Below, one piece after another: positions 17,962 through 27,574 of a stretch of DNA of 64,000 nt. The first letter of the stretch is position 1. Every line of letters starts with the position of its first letter. Made by a program: the position numbers and the translations under genes. Origin of the DNA: Pseudolabrys sp. Root1462 (GTDB lineage: Bacteria > Pseudomonadota > Alphaproteobacteria > Rhizobiales > Xanthobacteraceae); contig NZ_LMFS01000001.1 in NCBI RefSeq assembly GCF_001426945.1, positions 227,412 through 291,411 of the forward strand, read 5' to 3'. The notes beneath the pieces are model-generated. The model was not told where the DNA came from. It saw only the letters and a list, made by a program, of their open reading frames with translations, and ran no database searches.

Positions 17962-19506
17962 ATGGCCGAGAATGACAGGGCCCGCCGCGACCTAGGACGC
18001 GCCGACGGGGCGGATTTCGACATCGCCATCATTGGCGGGGGCATCAACGGCACCGGCCTTGCGCGCGATGCCGCCGGGCGGGGTCTCAAGGTTTTGCTGG
18101 TCGAGATGAACGACCTCGCGAGCGGCACGTCGTCAGCCTCGTCCAAGCTGATCCATGGCGGTTTGCGTTATCTCGAGCACGGCGCTTTCCGCCTGGTCCG
18201 CGAGGCGCTCAACGAGCGCGAGGTCCTGCTCGACATCGCCCCGCATGTGGTGCGGCCGATGCGTTTCGTGCTGCCGCCGGCGCCGGACATGCGCGCGCCG
18301 CTGATCCTGCGTTTCGGCCTGTTCCTCTACGACTGGCTCGGCGCCCGCAAGAATCTGCCGGCATCGCGCACCATCGATCTCACTCACAATGTCGTCGGCC
18401 AGCCGCTCAAGCGCTCATTCCGCTATGGCTTCGAGTATTCGGATTGCTGGGTCGACGACAGCCGGCTCGTCGTTCTAAACGCGCGTGATGCGGCCGATCG
18501 GGGTGCCTCGATCCGCACGCGCACCCGGTGTGTGCGCGCGGAGCGCAAGGAGCGGTGGGAGTTGGTGCTGCACGATCACGGGCGCCGCGACGTGGCGACC
18601 GCCCGGGTTCTGGTCAATGCCGCCGGTCCGTGGATCGGCGAAGTCGCGGAAAACGTGCTGCGCCAGAAACTCGCCGCCGGCGTGCGGCTGATAAAGGGCA
18701 GCCACATCGTCGTGCGCAAGCTGTTCGATCACGACAGCGGCTACATTCTGCAAGCGCCGGACAAGCGCGTCGTTTTTGCTCTGCCATTCGCCGAGGACTT
18801 CACCCTGATCGGGACCACGGACGAGAATTTTGTCGGTGATCTCAATTCGCCGGCGCCAGGCCCGGAGGAGATTCTGTATCTCTGCGATGTCGCCAACCGC
18901 TATTTCCGCCAGACACTGACGCCGGACGAACTGGTCTGGTCCTACGCCGGCGTTCGCCCTCTGTATGACGACGGTAAGGGCAAGCCAGAAGACGTGACGC
19001 GCGACTACCATCTTGAGCTCGATGCCCGCCGTCATGAAGCGCCTCTGTTGACCATCTACGGCGGCAAGATCACCACCTACCGCCGGCTAGCCGAAGCAGC
19101 GATGGACAAGCTCCGCCACTATTTACCCGGCCGCCCGTCATGGACGTCGCATGAGAAACTGCCGGGCGGCGAATTCGCATCCGCCAACGTGAAAGAAGTG
19201 CTGGCCGAGATGCGCACGCGCTGGCCTTTCCTAACCGAACCGATGGCGCGTCGCATTCTGCGTGCCTACGGCTTGCGGGCCGAGCGCTTCCTCGGCGATG
19301 CGCAAAGCTTGGAGCAACTTGGGCCGGTCCTCACGGGCGATCTGACCGCCGCGGAAGTGCGCTATCTGGTGGAAAGCGAATGGGCCGAGAGTGCCGGCGA
19401 TATTCTGTGGCGCCGCGGCAAATTCGGCCTGACGGCTACGCCCGAGGAACGTGCTGGCATCGACAGGCTGATCGCCACGCTCCGCCATCCCCCCGCTAAA
19501 GGTTAA
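17962..19506 (+). CDS. glpD: Aerobic glycerol-3-phosphate dehydrogenase
   Basis: The 514-residue flavoprotein has the FAD dinucleotide motif IIGGGINGTGLARDAAGRG near residue 25 and LASGTSSASSKLIHGGLRYL. The substrate and C-terminal GlpD blocks include GGKITTYRRLAE near residue 370. It oxidises glycerol 3-phosphate to dihydroxyacetone phosphate at the inner membrane and feeds electrons to quinone. It has full length for the family. It is followed 94 bases later by a receiver-domain protein and then glpK, so glycerol use is encoded as a cluster. No GlpR repressor or glycerol facilitator lies within the window. Confidence 0.95.
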   Translation: MAENDRARRDLGRADGADFDIAIIGGGINGTGLARDAAGRGLKVLLVEMNDLASGTSSASSKLIHGGLRYLEHGAFRLVREALNEREVLLDIAPHVVRPMRFVLPPAPDMRAPLILRFGLFLYDWLGARKNLPASRTIDLTHNVVGQPLKRSFRYGFEYSDCWVDDSRLVVLNARDAADRGASIRTRTRCVRAERKERWELVLHDHGRRDVATARVLVNAAGPWIGEVAENVLRQKLAAGVRLIKGSHIVVRKLFDHDSGYILQAPDKRVVFALPFAEDFTLIGTTDENFVGDLNSPAPGPEEILYLCDVANRYFRQTLTPDELVWSYAGVRPLYDDGKGKPEDVTRDYHLELDARRHEAPLLTIYGGKITTYRRLAEAAMDKLRHYLPGRPSWTSHEKLPGGEFASANVKEVLAEMRTRWPFLTEPMARRILRAYGLRAERFLGDAQSLEQLGPVLTGDLTAAEVRYLVESEWAESAGDILWRRGKFGLTATPEERAGIDRLIATLRHPPAKG

Positions 19507-19600
19507 CGGATCGTCGCCGCCATCGGGGCAATTCGGTTTACAATATTCACGTTGTAGCGACGCGGCTGTGTTTACATAGCAATCTGGAAGACGCACCAGA

Positions 19601-20131
19601 ATGGGGCCGCACATGGCGTATGACGTGCGTGAATTGGAACGTCGTCTGGAGAAGCTGAAGGTTCTCGTCGTTGATGACGAGCCCTACATGCGCAAGGTCG
19701 TGCGTACACTGCTGACCGGCATGGGCGTCCGCACCGTTATGGAGGCGGGCGACGGCCTGGCGGGTCTGGAATCGATCCGCCGCAACTTGCCGGATGCCGT
19801 CATTCTCGACTGGAGCATGCCCGGCATGGACGGCCCGGCATTCGTGCGGATGGTGCGCTCGCCCGAGACCTTCCCACTGCCGGACATCCCGATCATTATG
19901 CTCACGGGGCATGGCGAGCGCGCCAAGGTGATCGAAGCCGTCGAAATCGGCATCAACGAATTTCTGCTCAAGCCGGTATCGACCAAGTCGTTGCGCGATC
20001 GTTTGGCCGCTGTGCTGCTGCAGCCACGGCCGATGATCCGTTCGGGTGACTATTACGGGCCGGTGCCGCGCCGTTTTTCCGATGTCCAGCGCGACAGCGA
20101 CGACGCCTCGACCTTGGTGTTCCTGAACTGA
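19601..20131 (+). CDS. Stand-alone response-regulator receiver protein
   Basis: The 176-residue protein has an N-terminal helix, MAYDVRELERRLEKLK, and then a complete receiver fold. The acidic pair DDE lies near residues 25-27, the phospho-acceptor Asp70 in VILDWSMPGMDG, Thr in MLTGHGE and the conserved Lys in FLLKPVS. About 45 residues follow with no output domain, ending in a polar tail. It sits between glpD and glpK, although their link is unproven. It may be a CheY-like or chemosensory/stress adaptor. The in-frame Met at 19613 is an alternative start. Confidence 0.88.
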   Translation: MGPHMAYDVRELERRLEKLKVLVVDDEPYMRKVVRTLLTGMGVRTVMEAGDGLAGLESIRRNLPDAVILDWSMPGMDGPAFVRMVRSPETFPLPDIPIIMLTGHGERAKVIEAVEIGINEFLLKPVSTKSLRDRLAAVLLQPRPMIRSGDYYGPVPRRFSDVQRDSDDASTLVFLN

Positions 20132-20193
20132 CCCCGCTTCAAATCGGCGCTGTTCCGCTTTAGCCTCGGCGGACACGCCACCGGGGCCCCGCT

Positions 20194-21690
20194 TTGCCAA
20201 GCCATCTCATCGCCATCGACCAGGGCACCACGTCGACGCGGGCGATCGTGTTTGACTTGGGCCTGAAGCCGCGCGCCACCGCGCAGCAGGAACTTCCGCA
20301 GATTTTTCCCGCGCCGGGCTGGGTCGAGCACGACCCGGAGGAAATCTGGCGCGCCACAGTGGCCGTTGTTCGCGCGGCGATCGCCCAGGCCGGGCTCACC
20401 GCGAAGGACGTTGCCGCAATAGGAATCACTAATCAACGTGAGACGACGGTGGTCTGGGATCGTGCCTCAGGCCGGCCAATTCACAATGCCATCGTCTGGC
20501 AGGATCGGCGCACAGCCCATTTTTGCGAGGGCTTGCGCGCCGGCGGTCATGAAGCAGGCATCGCGGCTAAGACCGGGCTGGTGATCGATCCATATTTCTC
20601 CGCCAGCAAGATCGCCTGGCTGCTCGAGCACGTCGAAGGCGCACGCGCCAAGGCCCAGGCGGGTGCACTGGCGTTCGGCACCATCGACAGCTTCCTGTTG
20701 TGGCGGCTGACCGGCGGCAAGGTGCACGCCACCGACGCCAGTAATGCAGCGCGCACCAGCCTGCTCGATATTTCCACCGCACAGTGGGATGACGATCTTT
20801 GTCGCCTGTTCGGCGTTCCGGATTCGATGCTCCCTGAGGTCAAGGACTGCGCCGGAGCGTTCGGGGTCACCACGCCCGAACTGTTCGGCACCGCAATTCC
20901 CATTCTCGGCATGGCCGGTGATCAACAGGCGGCGACCGTCGGGCAAGGCTGCTTTTCGCCGGGCATGATGAAATCGACTTACGGCACCGGCTCGTTCATG
21001 CTGCTCAACACCGGCGCCGAACGCGTCGCCTCGAAAAACCGGTTGCTGACGACGATCGCCTATCAACTCGACGGCAAGCGCACCTATGCCCTCGAAGGTG
21101 CGATCTTCATTGCCGGTGCCGCGGTGCAGTGGCTGCGCGACGGCTTAAAGATCATCGCTAAATCGTCCGACGCCGGCGCACTCGCCGCCAAGGCGGATCC
21201 GGCGGAGGACGTTTATCTCGTTCCGGCGTTCGTCGGGCTCGGCGCGCCGTATTGGGATGCGCAATGCCGCGGCGCGATCTTCGGGCTGACACGCAATTCC
21301 GGCGCGCCCGAGATTGCGCGCGCCGCGCTCCAGGCCGTCGGCTTTCAAACGCGCGATCTCATCGAAGCGATGCATGCCGATTGGCCAGCGTCACGCCGGG
21401 CGAAAATCGTGCTGCGCGTCGATGGCGGGATGACGGCAAGCGATGAGTCCATGCAGTTTCTCGCCGATATCCTCGCGGCACCGGTCGATCGTCCCGTGGT
21501 GATGGAAACGACGGCGCTGGGCGCCGCCTATCTGGCCGGCCGCGCCGCCGGGTTATGTCCCGATCTTGATGGCTTCGCCGCGCAATGGCAGCGCGACCGC
21601 CGCTTCGAGCCGAAAATGGAAGCGGCGACTCGCGAGAATAAATATGCCGGCTGGAAAGATGCGGTGCGGCGCACGCTCACGAAGCAGTAA
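20194..21690 (+). CDS. glpK: Glycerol kinase
   Basis: The 498-residue FGGY kinase starts at a TTG ([17 protein letters not shown]). No ATG exists in frame before the phosphate-binding DQGTTSTR loop, so TTG is the only good start. Key blocks are the [14 protein letters not shown] region, the ATP-site [11 protein letters not shown] and [10 protein letters not shown]. It phosphorylates glycerol to glycerol 3-phosphate for GlpD encoded upstream. It has normal length and ends 5 bases before the convergent AsmA-like gene. Confidence 0.95.
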   Translation: MPSHLIAIDQGTTSTRAIVFDLGLKPRATAQQELPQIFPAPGWVEHDPEEIWRATVAVVRAAIAQAGLTAKDVAAIGITNQRETTVVWDRASGRPIHNAIVWQDRRTAHFCEGLRAGGHEAGIAAKTGLVIDPYFSASKIAWLLEHVEGARAKAQAGALAFGTIDSFLLWRLTGGKVHATDASNAARTSLLDISTAQWDDDLCRLFGVPDSMLPEVKDCAGAFGVTTPELFGTAIPILGMAGDQQAATVGQGCFSPGMMKSTYGTGSFMLLNTGAERVASKNRLLTTIAYQLDGKRTYALEGAIFIAGAAVQWLRDGLKIIAKSSDAGALAAKADPAEDVYLVPAFVGLGAPYWDAQCRGAIFGLTRNSGAPEIARAALQAVGFQTRDLIEAMHADWPASRRAKIVLRVDGGMTASDESMQFLADILAAPVDRPVVMETTALGAAYLAGRAAGLCPDLDGFAAQWQRDRRFEPKMEAATRENKYAGWKDAVRRTLTKQ

Positions 21691-21695
21691 GGCGT

Positions 21696-23621
21696 TCAGG
21701 GCTTCGCCGGTGCCGCAGCGGTATCTGCCGCCGGCGCGGCGCTGCCGCCGGTCAGCCGTTCGATAGCCGAGCGCACCGTATCGCGAGTGCTGCGTTCGCG
21801 CACCGCATTGAGCAGCGGTGCCGCTGCTCCGGAGCGGCGGATGAGCGCTTCGGCATCGGGCAGCATGATCGGATCGTCCCACGAACCCTGGACGACGAAG
21901 GGCAGCCCAAAGGGCGGGGCGCCGGCGCGGGTCGGACTGACCAAGGCAGCGGTGCCCTTCAGATCGAGTTCGCGGTCCGGAATCGAGGCGGACCCGGCCA
22001 GCGCCAGCCGCACCGCGGTGCTTTCGACCTTCATGTCCTGTACCTCGACGGTGCCCTGCGTCGTGCGCAGGCTGACGTCGATGCGATCGTAGGGCGTGCT
22101 GCCGGTGCGGAAATCGCCGCCGCCGGACAGCGGCCGCCGTTCGAGGCGCTTCAGCAACTGCTCGATGTTGATACCGGATATAGCGCCGTCGCGGCCCGTA
22201 AGCGAGGCGGTGCCACTCACCGTCCGCGTCAACGCCAGCACGCTGTCGCCGGTGCCGTCGATCGTCATCGACATGGTACCTTTGCCCTCGAGGCGCTTGA
22301 AGCCGAACAGTTGCCCAAGGCAGCTTTCCAGATCGACGTCGGCAAACTGAACCTGAGACCTGAAGTCCACGCCTGAATCAAAATTGGTCAGCGCCACCGA
22401 GCCCTTGACCACGCCGCCAAACGCCTGCGCCTCGCCGATCGAAATCATCAATCGGCCGTCATGAAGATTGGCACCGATCGCGGTGCGCCCCACCTTGGTG
22501 CTCCCCATTATCACATTGGCGGCCGACACCCGCAGGTCGAAATCCATGCCGTTAAGGCCGTCAGGGGTGAGCCGTGATTCATCCCAAGCGCGCTGATTGC
22601 TGGCGAGCAGCCGGACAGTGGAAATGTATGGCGACAGGTTCAGGGTTTCTGCCGCGAGTGTGCCCTGCAGCGTTTGCCGCCCTTCGTTGGCGAAGGATAA
22701 AACGCCCTCGGCGCTGTTGCCGTCGAGCTCGACATTGACGCCGGCAAGGCTGATGGTGTCGCCGACGATGCTGGTCTGCGCTTTGATCGCGAAGCGGCCG
22801 AAGCCACCGCCCGGCAGCGGCTCATGACCGGCCCAGGTCAGCGTGCGTCGAAGCGAGGCAGCATCGGCCGCGAGCGTCCCCTCGACTTTCAGCGTCGGTT
22901 TGAAGCTGAACGCGCCTTCGAATGCCGCATTCATCGGCGCGCCGTTCAATCGCAGTTTTACGCCCGTGCGATTGCCGGCCAGTGCCGCCGCGAAATCCGC
23001 AAGCGTAACGCTGGCATCCAGCTTTTCGCCATGCCAGACGAAGTGACCGGTGGCGCCGAGGCTCTTGGAGATCGATGGCCACGCCAGCGAGAAGTCCACG
23101 TCGTTCAGCGTTTCGACGGTGCGGCCTTCGTCGTTTCGCAGGAGCAGAGTGCCGTTATCGACGCGCATTTCGGAAAAGGCGGCGACCGAGCGGACGGCCT
23201 GCGGCTTCTGGCCGCGGGCGAGTGCGGCAATCAGCACCGACCAGTTCGATCCGCCGTCGCGATCGATATCGACGGCGATGGTCGGCTTCTCAAGCGAGAT
23301 ATCGGCGATCTCGACACGGCCGACCAGCAGCGGGAAAAACCGCAGCCGTGCCGTCAGGCGCTCGGCCGTCAGCGCTGGCCGTTTCGGGTCGCCGAGCACG
23401 ACGTCGGCGAAGCTGACGCTGCCCTTAGGGAATAAGGTGACGCTGGCTTTGCCGCCGAGGATGGGATCGAGGCCGGTGGCCGAGCGAATGCCGCTCAACA
23501 CCTCGCTGCGCACGGTTTCAGGCGAGATGAGGTAGCCCGCGGTCGTGAGGACGCCTACCGCCACCGCAGCGATGGCGAGCAGCACAAATCCCAAGCGTCG
23601 AATGCCAGCAAAAGCCGTCAA
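21696..23621 (-). CDS. AsmA family envelope protein
   Basis: The 641-residue protein has a single N-terminal membrane anchor (LGFVLLAIAAVAVGVLTTAGYL) and a long beta-rich periplasmic body typical of AsmA proteins. The N-terminal half carries the family block around SFADVVLGDPKRPALTAERL. The C-terminal half has the AsmA_2-like segment with DGAISGINIEQLL and a final low-complexity Ala/Pro tail. The family is linked to lipid transport between inner and outer membranes. The only suitable start is a TTG at 23621 without a strong ribosome site. It lies downstream of, and on the same strand as, the ferric importer permease. Confidence 0.82.
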   Translation of the reverse strand: MTAFAGIRRLGFVLLAIAAVAVGVLTTAGYLISPETVRSEVLSGIRSATGLDPILGGKASVTLFPKGSVSFADVVLGDPKRPALTAERLTARLRFFPLLVGRVEIADISLEKPTIAVDIDRDGGSNWSVLIAALARGQKPQAVRSVAAFSEMRVDNGTLLLRNDEGRTVETLNDVDFSLAWPSISKSLGATGHFVWHGEKLDASVTLADFAAALAGNRTGVKLRLNGAPMNAAFEGAFSFKPTLKVEGTLAADAASLRRTLTWAGHEPLPGGGFGRFAIKAQTSIVGDTISLAGVNVELDGNSAEGVLSFANEGRQTLQGTLAAETLNLSPYISTVRLLASNQRAWDESRLTPDGLNGMDFDLRVSAANVIMGSTKVGRTAIGANLHDGRLMISIGEAQAFGGVVKGSVALTNFDSGVDFRSQVQFADVDLESCLGQLFGFKRLEGKGTMSMTIDGTGDSVLALTRTVSGTASLTGRDGAISGINIEQLLKRLERRPLSGGGDFRTGSTPYDRIDVSLRTTQGTVEVQDMKVESTAVRLALAGSASIPDRELDLKGTAALVSPTRAGAPPFGLPFVVQGSWDDPIMLPDAEALIRRSGAAAPLLNAVRERSTRDTVRSAIERLTGGSAAPAADTAAAPAKP

Positions 23622-23776
23622 AATAACTATATCCGATGGGTCGGTGGAAGGCCCGGTCTTGGCCGATGACTATACCATCGGGCCTGCCGACGCCAACATT
23701 AGCGGGTTCTGTGACCCTTTTAGGGCCGCGCGTCGCGCAACGGGCCGGCGCGCAGGCCCGGTCGATTGCGGCGGAT

Positions 23777-25471
23777 TTAACGAACCGGCCCGCGCTCGCG
23801 GGCGTCGGCGAGCCGCATCAGGAGGATGATCGGCGGTATCCCCGCCGCAACAATCAATAGTGCCGCGAGCGCGCCCTCCTCGAAGCTGCCGCGGGTCGCG
23901 TGTTGGTAAATCGATGTTGCCAGCGTCTCAAGATTGAGCGGGCGCATCAGCAGAGTCACCGGCAGTTCCTTGAGGCAATCGACGAAAACGAGGAGAGCGG
24001 CCCCGACCAGCGCGGGCCTGATCAAGGGCAGGTGGATGAAGCGCAGGATCGGCCCGGTGCCGCCCCCGTCAAGGCGGGCGCTGTCGTCGAACTCGCGCGG
24101 TATCTGAGCCAGACCGGACTGGACGAGGCCAATTGCGATTGAAGCGAAGCGGGCGCTGTAGGCGATAACTAGCGCGATTACCGAGCCGGCCAGAACCAGG
24201 CCGGGGCGGACGCCAGCCACTCTCTGGAGCAGCCCGTTGATCAGGTTGTCGGCCGCGATCAAGGGTGACATGAGGCCAAGCGCGAGCACCGTGCCGGGGA
24301 TGGCATAGCCCAGGCTGGCGATCGCCAGCAGTGCGCGGCCGAATCGAATGGGCGCAAGCCGCAGCGGCAGGGCTGCGGCAATGCCGAGCGCCAGGACCAC
24401 CGCCGTGGCGCCGGCGGCCAGCGTCACAGTGGTGATGAGAGCCTGCAGCAGTGCCGTCTCGACGCCGGAGGTCGCGACGCGAGAGACTGCCTCGCGCATC
24501 AGGTAACCGGCGGGAATGAGAAAGCCGAAGCCGACCGGGATCGCACAGACGATCGTGGCCAGTGCCGCAGCGCCGCCCTGCAACGGCAGGCGTCGCGTCA
24601 CCGTGGCGTCCTGCACGTCGCTTTCGACCGACTGGCGGCTGCGGGCGCTCCGCTCGACGGCGATGAGCAGAATGACGATGGCAAGCAGCGCCAACGCAAT
24701 CTGGGCGGCGCCGCCAAGACTGCCGCGGTTGAGCCAGGTGGTGAAGATCGACAGGGTCAGCGTCTGCACGCCGAGATATTCGCTGGCGCCGATGTCGTTG
24801 AGCGTTTCGAGCAGCGCCAGCGCCAGGCCGACGGCGATCGCCGGACGGGCCAGCGGCAGCGAAATATAGCGCAGCACTTGAGTGAACGATGCGCCGAGCG
24901 TGTAGGCGGATTCGGCTAAACTTGCGCTCTGCGTCTTGAACAGCGCGCGGGCCGCCAGGTAAACGTAGGGATAAACAACGACGCCGATGATGAGGATCGC
25001 GCCGCCGAGCGAGCGCACCGGGGGAAACCAGTAATCACCGCCGGCCTGCCAGCCGAACATCGCGCGTAGCGCGCTTTGCACCGGTCCGGCGGCGTCGAGG
25101 AGGTCGGTGTAAATATAAGCCGCGATGTAGGTCGGTATCGCAAGCGGTAACGGCAGCAGCCATTCGAGCGGCCCGCGCCCGCGAAACTCGAAACACGCCA
25201 CCAGCCAGGCGGGCAGAATGCCGCATAGCGCCGTGACGATCGCGACTCCGGACAACAGCAGCGCGGTCTGCACCGCCGCGACCGGCAGTACGTAGACGGC
25301 GAGGTGCGGCCACAGCTCCGGGTCGCCGGCCGAGGCAAGGCTTATCAGGCTTAGAAGTGGCAAAGCGATTAGCGTTGCCATCGCGATGGCGATCGTAAGA
25401 CTCGCAATCTTGTCTGCTGGAAAACGGCGAACGACCCCGCTTGAGGCGGGGCCGCCGGATAACGCTGGCAA
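23777..25471 (-). CDS. Ferric iron ABC transporter permease (FbpB/FutB type, two fused permease domains)
   Basis: The 564-residue protein carries two homologous sets of about six helices. Each has an EAA-type loop for the ATPase: one around ESAYTLGASFTQVLRYISLPLARPA (quoted in two pieces: ESAYTLGASF and TQVLRYISLP) and one around EFDDSARLDG and IHLPLIRPALV. Such duplicated permeases belong to Fe(III) importers. I place the start at TTG 25471, 13 bases after the binding-protein stop, since the first Met downstream lies inside helix 1. An upstream in-frame Met at 25591 would overlap the binding protein by over 100 bases. No ATPase gene is adjacent. Confidence 0.85.
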   Translation of the reverse strand: MPALSGGPASSGVVRRFPADKIASLTIAIAMATLIALPLLSLISLASAGDPELWPHLAVYVLPVAAVQTALLLSGVAIVTALCGILPAWLVACFEFRGRGPLEWLLPLPLAIPTYIAAYIYTDLLDAAGPVQSALRAMFGWQAGGDYWFPPVRSLGGAILIIGVVVYPYVYLAARALFKTQSASLAESAYTLGASFTQVLRYISLPLARPAIAVGLALALLETLNDIGASEYLGVQTLTLSIFTTWLNRGSLGGAAQIALALLAIVILLIAVERSARSRQSVESDVQDATVTRRLPLQGGAAALATIVCAIPVGFGFLIPAGYLMREAVSRVATSGVETALLQALITTVTLAAGATAVVLALGIAAALPLRLAPIRFGRALLAIASLGYAIPGTVLALGLMSPLIAADNLINGLLQRVAGVRPGLVLAGSVIALVIAYSARFASIAIGLVQSGLAQIPREFDDSARLDGGGTGPILRFIHLPLIRPALVGAALLVFVDCLKELPVTLLMRPLNLETLATSIYQHATRGSFEEGALAALLIVAAGIPPIILLMRLADARERGPVR

Positions 25472-25484
25472 GGTCAGGCCTTGA

Positions 25485-26504
25485 TCAGTTGTCGAATCCG
25501 ACCCTGTCGACCAGCACAGAAGCGGCCTTCCTCGACTCCGCGATCTTCGACAAGGGGAGCGGATCGGGGGTGAGCGTGCCGTAGCCGGCAATGATCGGAT
25601 TGACCGCGATGCCGGGGCGCAGCGGATATTCGAAGTTGACGTCAGCGTACAGGTGCTGGGCCTTCTCGCCAGCGAGCCATTCGATCAGCTTCATCGCATT
25701 GGCTTTGTTGGGCGCATGCTTGGCGAGCACGACACCGGAGACGTTCACATGTGTGCCGCCGCCTTCGAATGTGGGCAGGACCACCTTGGTGGCGTCTGCC
25801 CAGGGCTTCTGCTGCGGGTTCTGTGTCATCAGCGCCCAGTAATAGGTGTTGCCGATGCCGAGATCGCATTTTCCCGCCGCGACGTCGCGTGCTGTTTCTC
25901 GGTCGCCGCCCGAGGGCTTCTGCGCCAGATTGGCCTTCACGCCCTTGAGCCAGGCCTCGGCCTTGGCCTCGCCGTGTTTGGCGACATAGGCGGCGAACAG
26001 CGCGTTGTTGTACATGTGCTGGCCGGAGCGTATGCAGATCTTGCCTTTCCATTTCGGGTCCGCGAGTTCGTCGTAAGTGATCGCGGTCTGCTTCACGCGT
26101 TCGGTCGAGGCATAGATGACGCGGGCGCGCATCGAGATGGCGTACCAGTGGCCTTCCGGATCGCGGAACTGCGCCGGGACCACCTTGTCGAGTTCGGAAG
26201 ATACTATCGGCTGGCTGATGCCTGCCTTCACCGCTTCTTCCAGACGACCGATGTCGACCGTCAGCAGCACGTCGGCGGGGCTGTTCTCGCCTTCGCTCTT
26301 GATGCGCTGCTCGAGACCGGCGCTCGCCGAGATAACATTGACTTTGACGCCGGAGTCTTTGGTGAAGGCCTCGAACAGCGGTTGGATCAGCTTGGTTTCG
26401 CGATAGCTGTACACGTTGACCTCGCCTTGCGCGAAAGCCGGTGCTGCGGCGATGGCCGTCGCGAACGAAGCGGCGAAACACACGACAATCGATTGCTTCA
26501 ACAT
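25485..26504 (-). CDS. Ferric iron-binding periplasmic protein (FbpA/FutA type)
   Basis: The 339-residue precursor has a signal peptide (MLKQSIVVCFAASFATAIAAAPAFA) and then GEVNVYSYRE, the classic start of Fe(III)-binding proteins. The adjacent tyrosines that clamp iron are visible in LGIGNTYYWALM, with the preceding family block GDRETARDVAAGKCD. It hands ferric iron to the permease encoded 13 bases downstream. An in-frame start at 26732 would add 76 residues of non-signal sequence, so I reject it. The upstream region has an Irr-type half site (26602-26608), which suggests iron control. Confidence 0.9.
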   Translation of the reverse strand: MLKQSIVVCFAASFATAIAAAPAFAQGEVNVYSYRETKLIQPLFEAFTKDSGVKVNVISASAGLEQRIKSEGENSPADVLLTVDIGRLEEAVKAGISQPIVSSELDKVVPAQFRDPEGHWYAISMRARVIYASTERVKQTAITYDELADPKWKGKICIRSGQHMYNNALFAAYVAKHGEAKAEAWLKGVKANLAQKPSGGDRETARDVAAGKCDLGIGNTYYWALMTQNPQQKPWADATKVVLPTFEGGGTHVNVSGVVLAKHAPNKANAMKLIEWLAGEKAQHLYADVNFEYPLRPGIAVNPIIAGYGTLTPDPLPLSKIAESRKAASVLVDRVGFDN

Positions 26505-26600
26505 GTTCAATCTCCGGGGCTGCACCCTGCGCGGGGGTCGGGCGCCATGTGGGGGCGCAGTCGGCCGCCGGTCAACAGAAATACGCTTTTTAAAACAATA

Positions 26601-26617
26601 GTTTAGAACAATTACAG
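26601..26617. promoter_or_regulatory. Possible ICE-like (Irr) iron-control site upstream of the ferric importer
   Basis: The element GTTTAGAACAATTACAG lies about 100 bases upstream of the binding-protein start. Its left half, TTTAGAA, matches the half-site described for the iron-control element bound by Irr in Hyphomicrobiales, while the right half is poor. Iron control of this importer is expected from its function. The site itself is tentative. Confidence 0.3.
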
Positions 26618-26765
26618 GCTGTAAAGACCGGGCAGTATTCTTGCAGAATTGCCTGATGCGACAGGGAGATAAGCGACTGCCAAGCGGCAGATACGCCGAC
26701 GGTGTCGTCACGTCACGCACTGCTTGCGACAATGTGCCGTATGCCGGGATGAACCAATGTGATGC

Positions 26766-27506
26766 TCAGCGGACCACGTTACCGCGGCCCGCATCGGCGA
26801 TCTCCGCGATCATCTTCTTCAGGATCGCGTCACCGAACGATCCGAAATTCTGCGCTTCCATGACGAAACTGCCCGGGCCGCCGGTGACATTGTCGCGATA
26901 GTACTTGGCGAGACCGCCGGGCGGATTGGTATGTTCGGGATTCCACGGCATCGGCGAGTCCGAAAGGATTACCAGACCGTTGATGACGATGCCCTTGGCC
27001 AGCGCTTGGTCACGTACCGCGGAAACATCGCGCCCGGCATTGTTGGTGCCGTCACCGGACACGTCGATGGTCTGCCGCTCGGACTCAAGCGGCGCCTTGT
27101 CGAGTTCTGCCATCGCGGCTTCGATGCCGCTGCTGATCGAGGTGCGATCGGCGAAGGCGCGTGGCTCCTCGAGAAGTCTGGTGGCGAAGCCCTGGGCCGC
27201 CTGTTCGCCGTCAATGATGGTCCAGTCGATGACCACCTTCTGATTGGTAGTCCCTGACCATTCAAGAAACAGCACCGCAATGCGACCGTTACGACCGCCC
27301 TTGATGGCGTCGAGCACGCGGGGATTGGCGATGGCCGCGGCGTACCCGTCGCGCTGCAGCTTGAACTTCTCCGGGGTGACGCTGCGCGAGACGTCCGACG
27401 CCAACACCAGCAACAGATCGACCTTTTCGGCCGCGCGTGCCGCGTCGGTGAATCCCGATGCCAGCAGGACCAGGCCCAGCAGCGCTGATCGCACCAGATG
27501 CCGCAT
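26766..27506 (-). CDS. DUF1194 protein, von Willebrand A-like, exported
   Basis: The 246-residue protein starts at MRHLVRSALL and has a signal peptide ending in ARA-AEKVD. Right after it comes LLLVLASDVSRSV, with the DxSxS metal-site motif of VWA domains. Further in are the DUF1194 features TIDVSGDGTNNAGRD and GLVILSD. The function of DUF1194 is unknown; the fold suggests Mg2+-dependent protein binding in the periplasm. It stands alone between the ferric-importer promoter region and the sensor kinase. Confidence 0.85.
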   Translation of the reverse strand: MRHLVRSALLGLVLLASGFTDAARAAEKVDLLLVLASDVSRSVTPEKFKLQRDGYAAAIANPRVLDAIKGGRNGRIAVLFLEWSGTTNQKVVIDWTIIDGEQAAQGFATRLLEEPRAFADRTSISSGIEAAMAELDKAPLESERQTIDVSGDGTNNAGRDVSAVRDQALAKGIVINGLVILSDSPMPWNPEHTNPPGGLAKYYRDNVTGGPGSFVMEAQNFGSFGDAILKKMIAEIADAGRGNVVR

Positions 27507-27574
27507 GAGGATACGTCCTCCGTCACCCCGCCGCCGGACAGGATAACGCGCCATCGCTTAGGCTTTGCGTAAAT

